This document shows positions 5,607 through 6,222 of a stretch of 6,222 bases of DNA, piece after piece. Position 1 is the first letter of the stretch, and each line of letters starts with the position of its first letter. Origin of the DNA: Clostridia bacterium. GTDB lineage: Bacteria > Bacillota > Clostridia > UMGS1883. Location: contig JAFUJG010000124.1 of NCBI GenBank assembly GCA_017468215.1, positions 1-6,222 on the forward strand, given 5' to 3'. The notes under the pieces were generated by a model. That model saw only the letters and a program-made list of their open reading frames with translations, was not told the origin of the DNA and ran no database searches. The position numbers were made by a program, and so were the translations under genes.

Positions 5607-6222
5607 TCACTTAGTTTTGTAAAATTTTCCGAAAACTTTTTTATCCAGCACACAAAATACAATGCCGGCGGAAATGCACACCACAATATCCGCTACATAC
5701 TGGCTCCAGAGAGGGAGCGTTGTCAGGTCAAATATCAGTTTATCGAAGGCGGGTCTTATTACAAAATACATCATCTGGGTGTACATAATGTGATACGACG
5801 CCTGCCCTACCCTTGCAAGTGTTTGTCCTACAAAGGTTTTTGAGTGTACATTTTTAAAGAAATACAAAAGCACATACATAAGTGCCGCAACATAAAATGC
5901 TGCTCCCATACCGCTTCGGTTCCAGGGCTCAACGGTAAACAGAGTGTATTCGTAGTCTGTAAAATACGGCAGAAGAATGTAAACAAGACCTGTTGCTGCC
6001 ATAACCCCTACTACCCATGGCTTGATTTTTTCATAGGCTATGTACATACCAATTGCAATAACCAAAAGGTACCTTAAAACAAGTATCCTGTACACACCTT
6101 GCCCGAAGTTGCCTATTGTCCATATAACCTCATAGGCAAGATTAGTGCATCCTATTATTGCCACTCCCCATCCGCCGAGCTTCCTTATAAGCTCATACAT
6201 ACATGGAGCAATAAGCACAAAC
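5607..6222 (-). CDS. Acyltransferase-3 family membrane protein, C-terminal part (cut by right edge)
   Basis: About 204 residues of a polytopic membrane protein whose frame stays open through the right edge. The GTG at 6218 is internal, not a start. The fragment holds roughly five hydrophobic helices, including YRILVLRYLLVIAIGMYIAY, PWVVGVMAATGLVYILLPYF, GAAFYVAALMYVLLYFF and a last one around VADIVVCISAGIVFCVL. The loop-plus-helix VGQASYHIMYTQMMYFVI matches the GxxSYxIYxxQ pattern near the C-terminus of OafA/YrhL-type acyltransferases, which move acyl groups onto extracytoplasmic sugars or cell-wall polymers. Family members are usually 330-400 residues, so about the N-terminal 40%, with the catalytic R-x10-H region, is missing here. 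The substrate is unknown. No terminator hairpin is visible after the stop, so read-through into yceD is possible. Confidence 0.83.
   Translation of the reverse strand, partial: FVLIAPCMYELIRKLGGWGVAIIGCTNLAYEVIWTIGNFGQGVYRILVLRYLLVIAIGMYIAYEKIKPWVVGVMAATGLVYILLPYFTDYEYTLFTVEPWNRSGMGAAFYVAALMYVLLYFFKNVHSKTFVGQTLARVGQASYHIMYTQMMYFVIRPAFDKLIFDLTTLPLWSQYVADIVVCISAGIVFCVLDKKVFGKFYKTK

Overview
The window looks like a chromosomal segment of an AT-rich Gram-positive anaerobe of the Clostridia (Bacillota), probably a gut or rumen lineage. This is inferred from the strong GAGG-type ribosome binding sites, sigma-A promoters with near-consensus boxes, the zinc-ribbon form of ribosomal protein L32 next to DUF177, and a large multimodular secreted polysaccharide lyase of a kind common in clostridial genomes. 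No marker allows a genus call. Every gene I can support lies on the minus strand, so transcription runs from right to left.

From right to left: (1) the C-terminal part of a polytopic membrane acyltransferase, cut by the right edge; (2) a strong promoter, then yceD (DUF177) and rpmF (L32), separated by 3 nt, a conserved ribosome-assembly pair; (3) a weak hairpin and a complete tRNA-Arg(CCU) with encoded CCA, ending at a strong intrinsic terminator; (4) a monocistronic gene of about 3.56 kb for a secreted heparinase II/III-type polysaccharide lyase with DNRLRE/CBM96-like modules on both sides of the catalytic core, with its own promoter and closely followed by two tandem hairpins; (5) a new promoter driving three overlapping small genes: a stand-alone TfoX N-terminal-domain protein, an unrecognised CxxC protein, and a Cys-rich DUF3795 protein cut by the left edge.

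Two things stand out. First, the terminator hairpin after tRNA-Arg and the second hairpin after the lyase gene are the same 47-bp sequence with one substitution. The lyase gene therefore sits as an isolated transcription unit between direct repeats, and the substitution keeps pairing (G-U) only in minus-strand RNA. Second, the N-terminal accessory region of the lyase reads as if the two halves of a DNRLRE/CBM96 module were in reversed order, compared with the normally ordered copy at the C-terminus.

I see no CRISPR array, insertion sequence, phage gene or defence system. Most of the window is ordinary housekeeping plus one accessory carbohydrate-degradation gene and one uncharacterised small operon. 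No stretch longer than 300 bases lacks a gene.
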